Assembly: GCA_016182975.1 (NCBI GenBank)
Contig: JACPFJ010000023.1
Coordinates: forward strand, 1-64,000
Length of the DNA stretch: 64,000 bases
Origin: Deltaproteobacteria bacterium
GTDB taxonomy: Bacteria; Desulfobacterota; Desulfuromonadia; Geobacterales; Pseudopelobacteraceae
Reading direction: 5' to 3'
Both the position numbers and the translations under genes were made by a program. The notes beneath the pieces are model-generated. The model was not told the DNA's origin, searched no databases, and saw nothing but the letters and a program-made list of their open reading frames with translations. The stretch's first letter is position 1, and each line of letters begins with the position of its first letter. Positions 1-8,098 of the stretch are shown here, piece by piece.

Positions 1-2205
1 GTAACGGCCCTGGCCACGGACGGCGACAGCGGCGCCACGATCAGCTACAGCCTGACCGACAACGCCGGCGGCCGCTTCGCCATCAACGCCGCGACCGGCG
101 TGATCACGGTGACCGACGGCACGCTGCTCGACTATGAAGCCGCCACGAGCCACACCGTCACCGTCCTGGCCACGAGCTCCGACGGCTCTACCAATAGCGG
201 CAACTTCACCATCTCCATACTCGACAGGACCCCGCCATCCGCCCCGGTCATAACAACCATCACCGACAACGTCACCCCGGTTGAGGGTACGGTCGCCAAC
301 GGCGGCCACACCAACGACACCACCCCGACCCTCATAGGAACGGCCGAGGCCAACAGCACGGTCGGCATCTACGACAACGGCACGCTGGTGACCACCGTCG
401 TTGCCGACGGTAACGGCTCCTGGAGCTACACCCCCGGTGCCCTCGCCGACGGGACGACGCACGGCTATACCGTCACGGCGACCGATGCGGCCGGAAACGT
501 CAGCAGAGAGTCGGCGGCGTATGCTGTCACCATCGACACCACCCCGCCGGCCGCCCCCACGGTGCTTCCTGTGGCCACCCTCTCCACGGCTCCCGTCATT
601 GGCGGCAGCTGGGACGCCGGCCCCGGCAACGTACTCGACGTCACGATCAACGGCGTTACCTACCGCCCCGGCGACGGGAACCTGACGGTTTCCGGCAACA
701 GCTGGACACTGACCATCCCCGCCGCCAACGCCCTCACCGCCGGTGTGACCTATGACGTGACCGCGCGGGTGACGGACCGCGCCGGCAACAGCGCCAGCGA
801 TACCGGCAGCGGGGAACTGATCGTCATTTCACCTCCGCCTCCGCCCGCCGTCACCGTTGTCCCTGCGACATCAACGTCTGACTCCACACCCGTCGTCGTG
901 CCGCCTGCCGTCACATCCACCGCTACTCAACAGGCGCCGCCCGCCGAGACGGCAAGCCCGGATTCGCTGGTGGCCATGCTCGCAACGCAGTCCCAGCCGG
1001 CTTCCGGGGTTGTAAGCGTTGCGGCCGTGCCGGAGGCCGGGACCCAGGCGGGCCTCATGGCCGTGCTCTCCCCCAACCGCCAGGATGTCAGCGCGGGTGA
1101 GGAGGCCACCTTCCAGTTGCCGGCCGGCACCTTCCGCCAGAGCGATCCCGCGGCCACCACCAGGATGGAGGCCAGCCAGGCAGACGGCACCCCACTTCCC
1201 GCCTGGATCCGCTTTGACGCCTCCTCGGGCACCTTCTCGGGCGTAGCGCCGGCAGGCATGCCCCAGACCCTCGATGTCAGGGTCGTGGCCAGGGACGACC
1301 ACGGCAACACCGCGGCGGTCCGCTTCGAGATATCCGTCAATGAGAATGCCTCCCGCGCGGGAATCAATGCGGTGACACCGACGCCGGTCGCGCCTTCCGT
1401 CCCGGCGGCCGCATCCATCACGCCGATCACGCCTTCAGCCCAGACAGGGCCTTCCGCGGCGCCATCGGCGGATGCGGCGCCTTCACGTGATGGACAACAA
1501 CCGGCGTCGCCTGGTGACGTTCCGGCCACGTCGCGGCAGTCGTCAACGCCCAGCTCCAATGTCGCCGTTGCGGTTCCGGTTTTACAGCCCGCGGCCGCCG
1601 CTTCCTACCTGGTAACGCGGGGAGGCGAGGAGCATAGCGGGGCCTCGCTCTACGTCCGTCTTGATCCGCCGGCGCAGGAGGCGACCGTCAACAGGCTCTC
1701 CACCTTCCAGTTGCCCCAGGGGATATTCGTGACTACGAACCCGGACGTCCAGGTAACCCTCAAGGCGTCACAGAATGACGGCAGCCCGCTCCCCTCGTGG
1801 ATCAACTTCAATCCGAACACGGGGACCTTTACCGGAACACCGCCTGTCGGGACAGCGGAGGTGATGGAGGTCAAGCTGACCGCCCGCGACAGCAACGGGA
1901 ACGAGACCAGCGCCGTGTTCCGCCTGCGTATCAACCAGCAGGATGACAAAGGGGCGTCGCTGGCTCCGTCGGATCGTCAGATTATAGAGGCGTCCGCCGC
2001 TCTTGCCGCGCAAGCCGACGATGGGGATGCCGAACGCGTATCGCCCGCAGATCCTCGCCATGCCCCGCAGCGGGCCATCGCCGGCCGTCCGTCCCTGGCG
2101 GACCAGTTCGCCCGCCACGGACACCGGGGGATGGAACTGGAGCGTCAGCAGATGGTCCGGACCCTGCAAAGGGGTTTTGTGGCCAGGCAAGCGGTCAGAA
2201 GCTAG
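1..2205 (+). CDS. Giant repeat adhesin, C-terminal part (5' end outside window)
   Basis: The reading frame is open from base 1, so the gene begins upstream; only about 734 C-terminal residues are visible. In order they show the end of a cadherin-like repeat (nt 1-220, with a GRFAINAATGVITV motif), a Bap-type Ig-like repeat with the DTTPPAAP linker (about nt 225-545), a further Ig-like module (about 545-830), a Pro/Ala/Thr-rich linker, two similar putative-Ig (He_PIG-like) domains (about 1075-1340 and 1660-1940), and a basic tail. Such proteins are surface or secreted adhesins used in biofilm formation. No glycine-rich RTX nonapeptides are visible near the C terminus, which is unusual for a classical type I substrate. 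The export operon directly downstream is the likely secretion route (inference). The adhesin class is well supported; the ligand is unknown. Confidence 0.85.
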   Translation, partial: VTALATDGDSGATISYSLTDNAGGRFAINAATGVITVTDGTLLDYEAATSHTVTVLATSSDGSTNSGNFTISILDRTPPSAPVITTITDNVTPVEGTVANGGHTNDTTPTLIGTAEANSTVGIYDNGTLVTTVVADGNGSWSYTPGALADGTTHGYTVTATDAAGNVSRESAAYAVTIDTTPPAAPTVLPVATLSTAPVIGGSWDAGPGNVLDVTINGVTYRPGDGNLTVSGNSWTLTIPAANALTAGVTYDVTARVTDRAGNSASDTGSGELIVISPPPPPAVTVVPATSTSDSTPVVVPPAVTSTATQQAPPAETASPDSLVAMLATQSQPASGVVSVAAVPEAGTQAGLMAVLSPNRQDVSAGEEATFQLPAGTFRQSDPAATTRMEASQADGTPLPAWIRFDASSGTFSGVAPAGMPQTLDVRVVARDDHGNTAAVRFEISVNENASRAGINAVTPTPVAPSVPAAASITPITPSAQTGPSAAPSADAAPSRDGQQPASPGDVPATSRQSSTPSSNVAVAVPVLQPAAAASYLVTRGGEEHSGASLYVRLDPPAQEATVNRLSTFQLPQGIFVTTNPDVQVTLKASQNDGSPLPSWINFNPNTGTFTGTPPVGTAEVMEVKLTARDSNGNETSAVFRLRINQQDDKGASLAPSDRQIIEASAALAAQADDGDAERVSPADPRHAPQRAIAGRPSLADQFARHGHRGMELERQQMVRTLQRGFVARQAVRS

Positions 2206-2210
2206 CAGCT

Positions 2211-2231
2211 AGCGGCTAGCAGCTAGCCGCT
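2211..2231 (+). terminator. Rho-independent terminator after the adhesin gene
   Basis: A perfect inverted repeat, AGCGGCTAGC / GCTAGCCGCT around one central A, is followed by GTTTTAT. It lies between the adhesin stop and the TolC-like gene. A degenerate GCTAGCAGCTAGC repeat precedes it. The short T tract suggests partial rather than complete termination. Confidence 0.6.
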
Positions 2232-2264
2232 GTTTTATACAATTTCACGTCAACGAGGGTCTAC

Positions 2265-3722
2265 ATGATGAAACCCAGCAAGCAGCTTCTATTCCTCTCC
2301 CTTTTCGCGATCCTTGCCGCCGGATGTACCGTGAAGCCGGTTCCTCTCACCCAGATCGAGGTGACGACGCAGATATCCACGGATCTCAAGGATATCTACA
2401 AGGACAAGCAGCCTCTTAAAGGGCCGCTCACCCTGGACGAGGCCATCCGGCGCACCCTGGCCCACAACATGGAGTACCGCCTGAAGCTGATGGAAGAGGC
2501 GCTCTCCCTGAAACAGATCGAGACGGTCTCCTACGAGATGCTCCCCAAGCTGGCGGCCACGGCGGGCTACACGGAGCGTGACAAGGAAAATGCCTCCACC
2601 AGCATCAGCCTCCTGACAGGACGTCAATCCCTGGAACCATCCTTCTCCCAGGAGAAAGGGGTCTACAGTGCGGACCTCTCCGTGACCTGGAACATTCTCG
2701 ACTTCGGGGTCAGCTACTTCCAGGCCAAACAGCAGGCCGACCGTTCCCTGATCATGAGCGAGCGGCGCAGGAAGGTGATCCACAACCTCATCCAGCAGGT
2801 CCGCTATGCCTACTGGCTGGCGCTCGGCGCCCAGCAGCTGCAGGGACGCTTCGAGCCGGTCCTGAAGGATGTGCAGAAGGCGCTGGACGATGCGGAAAGG
2901 ATCGAGAAGGAAAGGCTGCGCGCGCCCCTCGAAGCGTTGAACTATCGCAAGACCCTCCTGGAGACCATGCGCCAGATCGAGTCGTTCCGCGACGAGCTGA
3001 AACAGGCCAAGCCGCGGCTCGCCACGCTGATGAATCTCCCGCCGGGACATGACTTCACCCTGGCGACCGACTCCAGCATGGATATTCCTTCGTTGAACGA
3101 CCCGCTCGAGATGCTTGAGACCCTTGCCCTGCGGATGCGCCCCGAACTCATGGAGGCCCGGCTTCAGGAGCGGATCAACATCTACGAGACCAAGAAGGCG
3201 ATTGCCCGGATGCTGCCGGGGGTTGACCTGACCGTGGGCAAGCATTTCGACAGCAACTCGTTCCTGGCCAACTCGAACTGGATCGAAGGGGGCGCCCGCG
3301 CATCCTGGAACCTGATGAGCCTGATCACCGGACCGGCCCAGTACAAGCTGGCCAAGACCCAGGAGGATGTCGGCCGGATCTCCCGCCTGGCCCTGAGCAT
3401 GGCGGTGCTGACCCAGGTGCACGTGGCCTACCAGGACTTCTTCAGCAAGAAGCGGCAGTATGGCCTCTCCCAGGAGATCCGCGACCTGGATGCCAAGATC
3501 TACAACCAGACCAAGAATGCCGCCGACACCGGCGCCCAGAACCGCCTGAACGAGATACGCGCCGCGGTCGGTTACCTGATGGCCGACTATCGCAGCTACC
3601 AGAATTATGCCGCCCTGCAGAACGCCTACGGCCAGATGATGATCTCCATCGGGGCCGACCCGCTCCCGGGAATATCCGCCGATCTCCGGGCCCCCGCCGC
3701 ACCGGTGGCCAATAAGCAATGA
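2265..3722 (+). CDS. TolC-family outer-membrane efflux lipoprotein
   Basis: 485 aa. The N terminus is a lipoprotein signal with lipobox L17-A-A-G-C21, so the mature protein should be lipid-anchored in the outer membrane. The rest has the long helical repeats of the OEP/TolC family, including the TLDEAIRRTLAHN start of the first repeat and a second equivalent repeat in the C-terminal half. These proteins form a trimeric outer-membrane and periplasmic tunnel for export. The start is preceded by GAGGG; a second in-frame ATG follows directly. The stop overlaps the next adaptor gene by ATGA, so the two are translationally coupled. Its position after a giant adhesin suggests it is that adhesin's outer-membrane exit (inference). 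Confidence 0.9.
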   Translation: MMKPSKQLLFLSLFAILAAGCTVKPVPLTQIEVTTQISTDLKDIYKDKQPLKGPLTLDEAIRRTLAHNMEYRLKLMEEALSLKQIETVSYEMLPKLAATAGYTERDKENASTSISLLTGRQSLEPSFSQEKGVYSADLSVTWNILDFGVSYFQAKQQADRSLIMSERRRKVIHNLIQQVRYAYWLALGAQQLQGRFEPVLKDVQKALDDAERIEKERLRAPLEALNYRKTLLETMRQIESFRDELKQAKPRLATLMNLPPGHDFTLATDSSMDIPSLNDPLEMLETLALRMRPELMEARLQERINIYETKKAIARMLPGVDLTVGKHFDSNSFLANSNWIEGGARASWNLMSLITGPAQYKLAKTQEDVGRISRLALSMAVLTQVHVAYQDFFSKKRQYGLSQEIRDLDAKIYNQTKNAADTGAQNRLNEIRAAVGYLMADYRSYQNYAALQNAYGQMMISIGADPLPGISADLRAPAAPVANKQ

Positions 3723-4471
3723 GTGTCCGCAGCCTAGTACTGATTTTGCTTCTTGCCGGCATGTTTGCCCCCGTCCCTTATTCGGCGGCCGAGGATGGCG
3801 ATGCGGGCGGACGGTTGCGGGTGCAGTTGGTCGCAGTGCAGCAGACCTCACTATCCAGCGAGATCGCGGCCAAGATCGACAGGCTGCCGCTGCGCGAGGG
3901 GGACGCCTTCAAGCAGGGGGACCTGCTGGCGGGGTTTGACTGCTCCCTCATGCAGGCCCAGTTGAACAAGGCCGAGGCAACGGCCGAGGCGGCCCGCAGC
4001 ACCCTCAAGGTGAACAGGCGCCTGGCCGGCCTGGATGCCATCAGCACCCTGGAGGTCGAGCAGGCCGAGGCAAAGCTGAAGGAGACCGAGGCCGAGGTGG
4101 CCGCCATGCGGGTAACGGTCTCGAAGTGCTCCCTTTTGGCCCCCTTCAGCGGCAGGGTGGCCAGGATGTACGTGGACCCGCACCAGTTCCTCCAGCCGGG
4201 CAAGCAGATGATGGATATCCTGGACACCAACTCGCTGGAGGTGCGCCTCATCGCCCCTTCCCGGATGCTGTCGTGGCTCAGGGTGGGAGGCAGGTTCACC
4301 GTCAGGATAGAGGAGTTGGGAAGGTCCTACACCGCACGGGTTATCCGTATAGGGGCCAAGATCGATCCACTCAGCCAGTCTGTTCCCGTTATCGGCGAGA
4401 TCGAGGGGAGTCACGCGGAACTCCTGCCCGGCATGAGCGGCTGGGCCGGTTTCACACGGGTTCGCCGATGA
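3719..4471 (+). CDS. HlyD-family periplasmic adaptor subunit
   Basis: 250 aa with a cleavable signal peptide (about residues 1-24). It then shows the membrane-fusion-protein plan: a first lipoyl half-motif (PLREGDAFKQGDLLAGFD), a short alpha-helical hairpin of about 70 residues, the second lipoyl half (LLAPFSGRVARMYVDPHQFL) and a beta-barrel domain. Such proteins bridge an inner-membrane component and TolC. It is short for the family and has no N-terminal membrane anchor besides the signal. It overlaps both neighbours by ATGA, indicating a single transcript with the TolC-like gene and the second adaptor. Confidence 0.9.
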   Translation: MSVRSLVLILLLAGMFAPVPYSAAEDGDAGGRLRVQLVAVQQTSLSSEIAAKIDRLPLREGDAFKQGDLLAGFDCSLMQAQLNKAEATAEAARSTLKVNRRLAGLDAISTLEVEQAEAKLKETEAEVAAMRVTVSKCSLLAPFSGRVARMYVDPHQFLQPGKQMMDILDTNSLEVRLIAPSRMLSWLRVGGRFTVRIEELGRSYTARVIRIGAKIDPLSQSVPVIGEIEGSHAELLPGMSGWAGFTRVRR

Positions 4472-5799
4472 GCGCTGCCTCCGACGGCCAGTTGCTCGGG
4501 ATGGGCATCCTGTTGCAGATCTCCCGCCGCGTCAGGGATGCGGCCCGGCTCGAAGAGATCGGCTTCATTGCCGTCAACGAAAGCAAGCAACTGCTCAACT
4601 ATCGTCAGGCCGCGCTCTGGGTGGATGGCAAGGGGGTCTGCGCCGTCTCTGGCATCCCGGAACCGGATCAGAGCGCACCCTACATCCAATGGCTTTCCGC
4701 GGCCTTCGGGGATTGGCGCAAGGGGAGCGGCTGCCGCCGCACCGCTCCCGACGACCTCTCTCCGCTCCTGTCGCGGGCGTGGAGCGACTGGCTCCCCTCC
4801 CAGGCGGTCATAGCGCCGTTCACATCGAAATCCGGCGCCGTCTTCGCGCTTCTGCTGCTGGTGCGGGAAGACCCCTGGGAAGAGCACGAACTGGCGCTTC
4901 TCGGGGAACTCTCCTCCATCTACTCCCACGGGCTTCGAGCGCTGATCCCGGTAGAGGGTTACCGCAAGCGGATCGGCAGGCTCTTTTCCGAGAGATGGGG
5001 GAGGATGGCGCTCGCCCTGCTTCTTTTCGGCGCGCTCTTCTACCCGGTTCGCATGTCGGTGCAGGCGCCGGCGGAGATCGTTCCCAAGGACCCCTTTGTC
5101 GTCCGCTCCCCCCTCGAAGGGGTAATAGACCGCTTCCACGTCAGACCGAACGAACCGGTGACCCAGGGACAGCTCCTGTTCGAATTCGACCGGACCAATC
5201 TGCGCGCCCGGCTGGGGGTGGCGGGCAAGTCGTTCGAGGTGGCGGCGGAGGAGTATCGTCAAGCGGCCCAGCAGGCCCTCCTGGACGACAGGGGGAGGGC
5301 GGAGGTCATGCCCCGCCGCGGCAGGATGGAGGAGAAGGCGACCGAGCTTTCCTATTCCCGGCAACTGTTGCAGCGGGTGGAGGTACGGGCGCCGCGTCCC
5401 GGCATCGCGGTCTTTGCCGAACAGAGCGACTGGGTGGGGAAGAACGTTGCCGTGGGGGAACGGGTCCTCGTGATCGCCGATGCGGCCAAGGTCGAGATCC
5501 TGATTCACCTGCCGGTTGCCGATGCCATCGACCTGACCCTGGGCACGCCGGTCACGCTGTATCTGGCGACAGACCCCCAGCACCCCCGTACGGGGAGGTT
5601 GCGCTACGCCTCCTACAAACCGGAGGTGACCGCCTCCGGCATCGCCGCCTACCGCCTCAAGGCCGACATGGATGAAGGCTCCGGGCTGCCGCGGATAGGT
5701 CTTGCCGGTACGGCGCGCATCTACGGCAAGGATGTCACCCTGGCCTATTTCCTCTTCCGGCGCCCCCTCACGGCCCTCAGGCAGGGACTGGGATGGTAG
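4468..5799 (+). CDS. Membrane-anchored HlyD-type adaptor with cytosolic GAF-like domain
   Basis: 443 aa, started at the ATG that overlaps the previous stop; the open frame continues upstream inside the preceding gene but that part is a shadow. Residues 1-170 look like a degenerate GAF-type sensor domain (ISRRVRDAARLEEIGFIAVNE, then a conserved-looking core), followed by one membrane segment at about 180-195. A periplasmic HlyD section follows, with lipoyl halves (SPLEGVIDRFHVRPNEPV and RVEVRAPRPGIAVF) and a beta-barrel. The topology puts the GAF-like part in the cytosol. A cytosolic sensor-like domain on an adaptor is uncommon and might couple export to a cytoplasmic signal. The HlyD part is confident; the GAF assignment is tentative. 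Confidence 0.8.
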   Translation: MSAASDGQLLGMGILLQISRRVRDAARLEEIGFIAVNESKQLLNYRQAALWVDGKGVCAVSGIPEPDQSAPYIQWLSAAFGDWRKGSGCRRTAPDDLSPLLSRAWSDWLPSQAVIAPFTSKSGAVFALLLLVREDPWEEHELALLGELSSIYSHGLRALIPVEGYRKRIGRLFSERWGRMALALLLFGALFYPVRMSVQAPAEIVPKDPFVVRSPLEGVIDRFHVRPNEPVTQGQLLFEFDRTNLRARLGVAGKSFEVAAEEYRQAAQQALLDDRGRAEVMPRRGRMEEKATELSYSRQLLQRVEVRAPRPGIAVFAEQSDWVGKNVAVGERVLVIADAAKVEILIHLPVADAIDLTLGTPVTLYLATDPQHPRTGRLRYASYKPEVTASGIAAYRLKADMDEGSGLPRIGLAGTARIYGKDVTLAYFLFRRPLTALRQGLGW

Positions 5800-7907
5800 C
5801 TGCAGCGGCCCTTCCCCCACTTCGCCAGGAACTGGGGATCTTTCCGGCCCCTCCCACCGCCGACGGCTCCCCCTCCTGGACACTCCACGACCCGGCCTCC
5901 AACCGCTTCTACCTGTTGAGCTGGCCGGCCTTCGAGATGCTTTCGCGCTGGGGGCTCGGTTCGTTCCAGGCCGTTGTCGAGGCGGTCAACACGGAGACCA
6001 CCCTCTCCCTCACGGAAGGTGATCTGCTCGACGTGATCGCCTTTCTGCAGCAGAATTTTCTCCTCGAAGCCGCCTCGCCCGAGTCCAGCGAACGCCTCAG
6101 GGCGGCATTCGACGCCCACCGTCCCGGATGGGCCGCCTGGCTCCTGAAGAACTACCTCTTCATCCGCATCCCCCTGCTGCGGCCCCAACGGTTTCTCGAC
6201 CGCGCCGCGCCGTGGGTTTCGTGGGCCTATTCCCGCTCCTTTCACGCCGTTGTGCTTCTGGCCCTTTTGAGCGCGCTCTATCTGATCTCCCGCCGCTGGG
6301 ACCTCTTCATGCACTCGTTTACCGCCTACCGTGGCTGGGAAGGGCTGTTGACCCTGGGGTGCGCCATCCCGCTGGCCAAGATCTGCCACGAGTTCGGCCA
6401 CGCGTTCACGGCCCATCGCTACGGCTGCCGGGTCCCTTCCATGGGGCTGGCCCTGGTCGTCCTGACCCCAATGTTGTACACGGACACCAACGAGGCCTGG
6501 AAGCTCACCTCACGGCGCAAGCGCCTCGGCATCGGTATCGCCGGCATCGCCGCCGAGATGCTGCTGGCCCTTGCGGCCAGCTGGGCCTGGCTCATCCTCC
6601 CGGAGGGACCGGGCCGCGGCGCCGCATTCATCCTGGCCACCACCACCTGGATCATGACCATCGCGCTCAACGCCAGTCCGTTCATGCGTTTTGACGGCTA
6701 TTTCATCCTTTCGGACCTGCTGGGTATCCCAAATCTCCATCAACGCTCCTTTGCCTTTGGCCGCTGGTGGCTGAGGGAGGCGCTCTTCGGGCTGGGTGAT
6801 CCGCCGCCCGAACAGGCAACCGCGACGCGAAGGCGTTTCCTGCTGTTGTTCGCCTATGCGGTCTGGCTGTATCGTTTGCTGATCTTTCTCGGTATCGCCC
6901 TGCTCGTCTACCACTATTTTTTCAAGGCCCTGGGCGTGTTTCTCTTCGCGGTGGAGATCGGCTGGTTCATCGCCCATCCCATCTACCGCGAGGTGAGCTC
7001 GTGGGCGAAACTCAGCGGGCGATTGCGCTTCAACCGCTCGACACTCGGAACCCTGCTGCTCGTCATCTTCTCGCTGGCCATGCTCGCCATCCCGTGGCAG
7101 GGGAGGCTCAAGGCGCCGGCCGTTCTCTCGGCGGCGCGGGAACAGCAGATCGTGTCGCCGCTGCCCGGCGTGGTCATCGACGAGCCGGCTGCCGACAGGC
7201 GCACGGTGCGGGCCGGAGAGGTGCTCGTCCGGCTCTCTTCTCCGGACCTGGAGCAACGGATTCGGCAGGTGCGCACCCATGCCTCGGTATCCCGCTGGCA
7301 GGTCAGGCAACAGGCATTCGACGAAGAGCTGCTCAGGCAGGGCAAAATTCCCCAGCGCCGTCTCGAAGGGGGCGCCGCCGAGTTTGCCGGCCTCAACGAG
7401 GAACGGGGGCAGCTCACGGTCCGTGCCCCGTTCGACGGCAGCATCGTTGACCGTAACGACGAACTGACCCCCGGTCTCTGGCTCTCCAGGAAGGAGCCCC
7501 TCTATGTCATCGCGGATACCGCCAGAAACAAGGTTGATGCCTATGTGGGGGAAAGGGACTTGAACAGGATTGCCCTGGGTGCGCAGGCGCGTTTCATTCC
7601 CGATGCGCCCGAATTCGGCGCCTTTTCGTGCCGGGTGGCAGAGATAGACCGCGTGAATGTCCCGGTTTTGGACGACCCGGTCCTGGATTCCACCTACGGG
7701 GGCCGCATCGCGTCGCGCCGCGACCCCCAAGGCGCATCGCGTCCCGAGGCGCCTGTCTTCCGGATCCGTCTCCACGAATGCTCCCCCGCCGCTGTCCCGG
7801 CGTTGCGCCTCAGGGGGGTGGCGCACATCGAGGCCGAGAAGCGCAGCCTGCTCGTCGAGGCGTTCCGCTATGCCCATGCGGTCGTTATTCGGGAGATGGG
7901 GCTGTAA
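5793..7907 (+). CDS. M50 (site-2 protease-like) membrane metalloprotease fused to HlyD domain
   Basis: 704 aa. Residues 1-110 are a soluble domain reminiscent of PqqD-like modules. Several membrane helices follow, with the M50 zinc motif H199-E-F-G-H203 in one helix and the second motif NASPFMRFDG (N293, presumed zinc-ligand D301) in another, as in S2P-type intramembrane proteases. After about residue 430 the chain becomes a periplasmic HlyD/lipoyl adaptor (SPLPGVVIDEPAADRRTVRAGEV and LTVRAPFDGSIVDRND). It overlaps the GAF-HlyD gene by 7 nt. Since no ABC ATPase is encoded here, this protein occupies the inner-membrane slot of the apparatus. The family is clear; whether it processes or transports the adhesin is inference. 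Confidence 0.88.
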   Translation: MVAAAALPPLRQELGIFPAPPTADGSPSWTLHDPASNRFYLLSWPAFEMLSRWGLGSFQAVVEAVNTETTLSLTEGDLLDVIAFLQQNFLLEAASPESSERLRAAFDAHRPGWAAWLLKNYLFIRIPLLRPQRFLDRAAPWVSWAYSRSFHAVVLLALLSALYLISRRWDLFMHSFTAYRGWEGLLTLGCAIPLAKICHEFGHAFTAHRYGCRVPSMGLALVVLTPMLYTDTNEAWKLTSRRKRLGIGIAGIAAEMLLALAASWAWLILPEGPGRGAAFILATTTWIMTIALNASPFMRFDGYFILSDLLGIPNLHQRSFAFGRWWLREALFGLGDPPPEQATATRRRFLLLFAYAVWLYRLLIFLGIALLVYHYFFKALGVFLFAVEIGWFIAHPIYREVSSWAKLSGRLRFNRSTLGTLLLVIFSLAMLAIPWQGRLKAPAVLSAAREQQIVSPLPGVVIDEPAADRRTVRAGEVLVRLSSPDLEQRIRQVRTHASVSRWQVRQQAFDEELLRQGKIPQRRLEGGAAEFAGLNEERGQLTVRAPFDGSIVDRNDELTPGLWLSRKEPLYVIADTARNKVDAYVGERDLNRIALGAQARFIPDAPEFGAFSCRVAEIDRVNVPVLDDPVLDSTYGGRIASRRDPQGASRPEAPVFRIRLHECSPAAVPALRLRGVAHIEAEKRSLLVEAFRYAHAVVIREMGL

Positions 7908-7937
7908 AGATCATGGATAAACCTAGATAAAGCAGTT

Positions 7938-8067
7938 GTCCACGAAAAGCACGAAAAACACGAACAAAATCATTAAAATATGTAACTTCATGGTGCAACC
8001 TGTTTGGAGAATTGCTGTTCTGCCGTAATGCTTTAATTTTTCGTGATATTTCGTGTCTTTCGTGGAC
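7938..8067. repeat. Imperfect inverted repeat of CACGAA motifs between convergent genes
   Basis: The left arm (7938-7964) is a run of CACGAAAA-type units beginning GTCCACGAAAAG. The right arm (about 8036-8067) is its imperfect complement ending CTTTCGTGGAC. The arms are separated by about 70 bases of AT-rich DNA and lie between the export operon and the convergent regulator gene. They could act as a weak bidirectional terminator or be a dispersed palindromic element. No coding potential was seen here. Confidence 0.45.
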
Positions 8068-8098
8068 CCAAAAGCCGTTTTCAGGATAAAATCCCTCG

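Noticed and set aside
1940-2205. RTX-type type I secretion signal in the adhesin C terminus
   Set aside because: No GGxGxDxxx repeats are present; the tail is basic and Arg/Gln-rich.
2289-3851. 520-codon minus-strand frame
   Set aside because: Antisense to the TolC-like gene and the start of the adaptor; low-complexity His/Gly/Leu-rich product with no motif.
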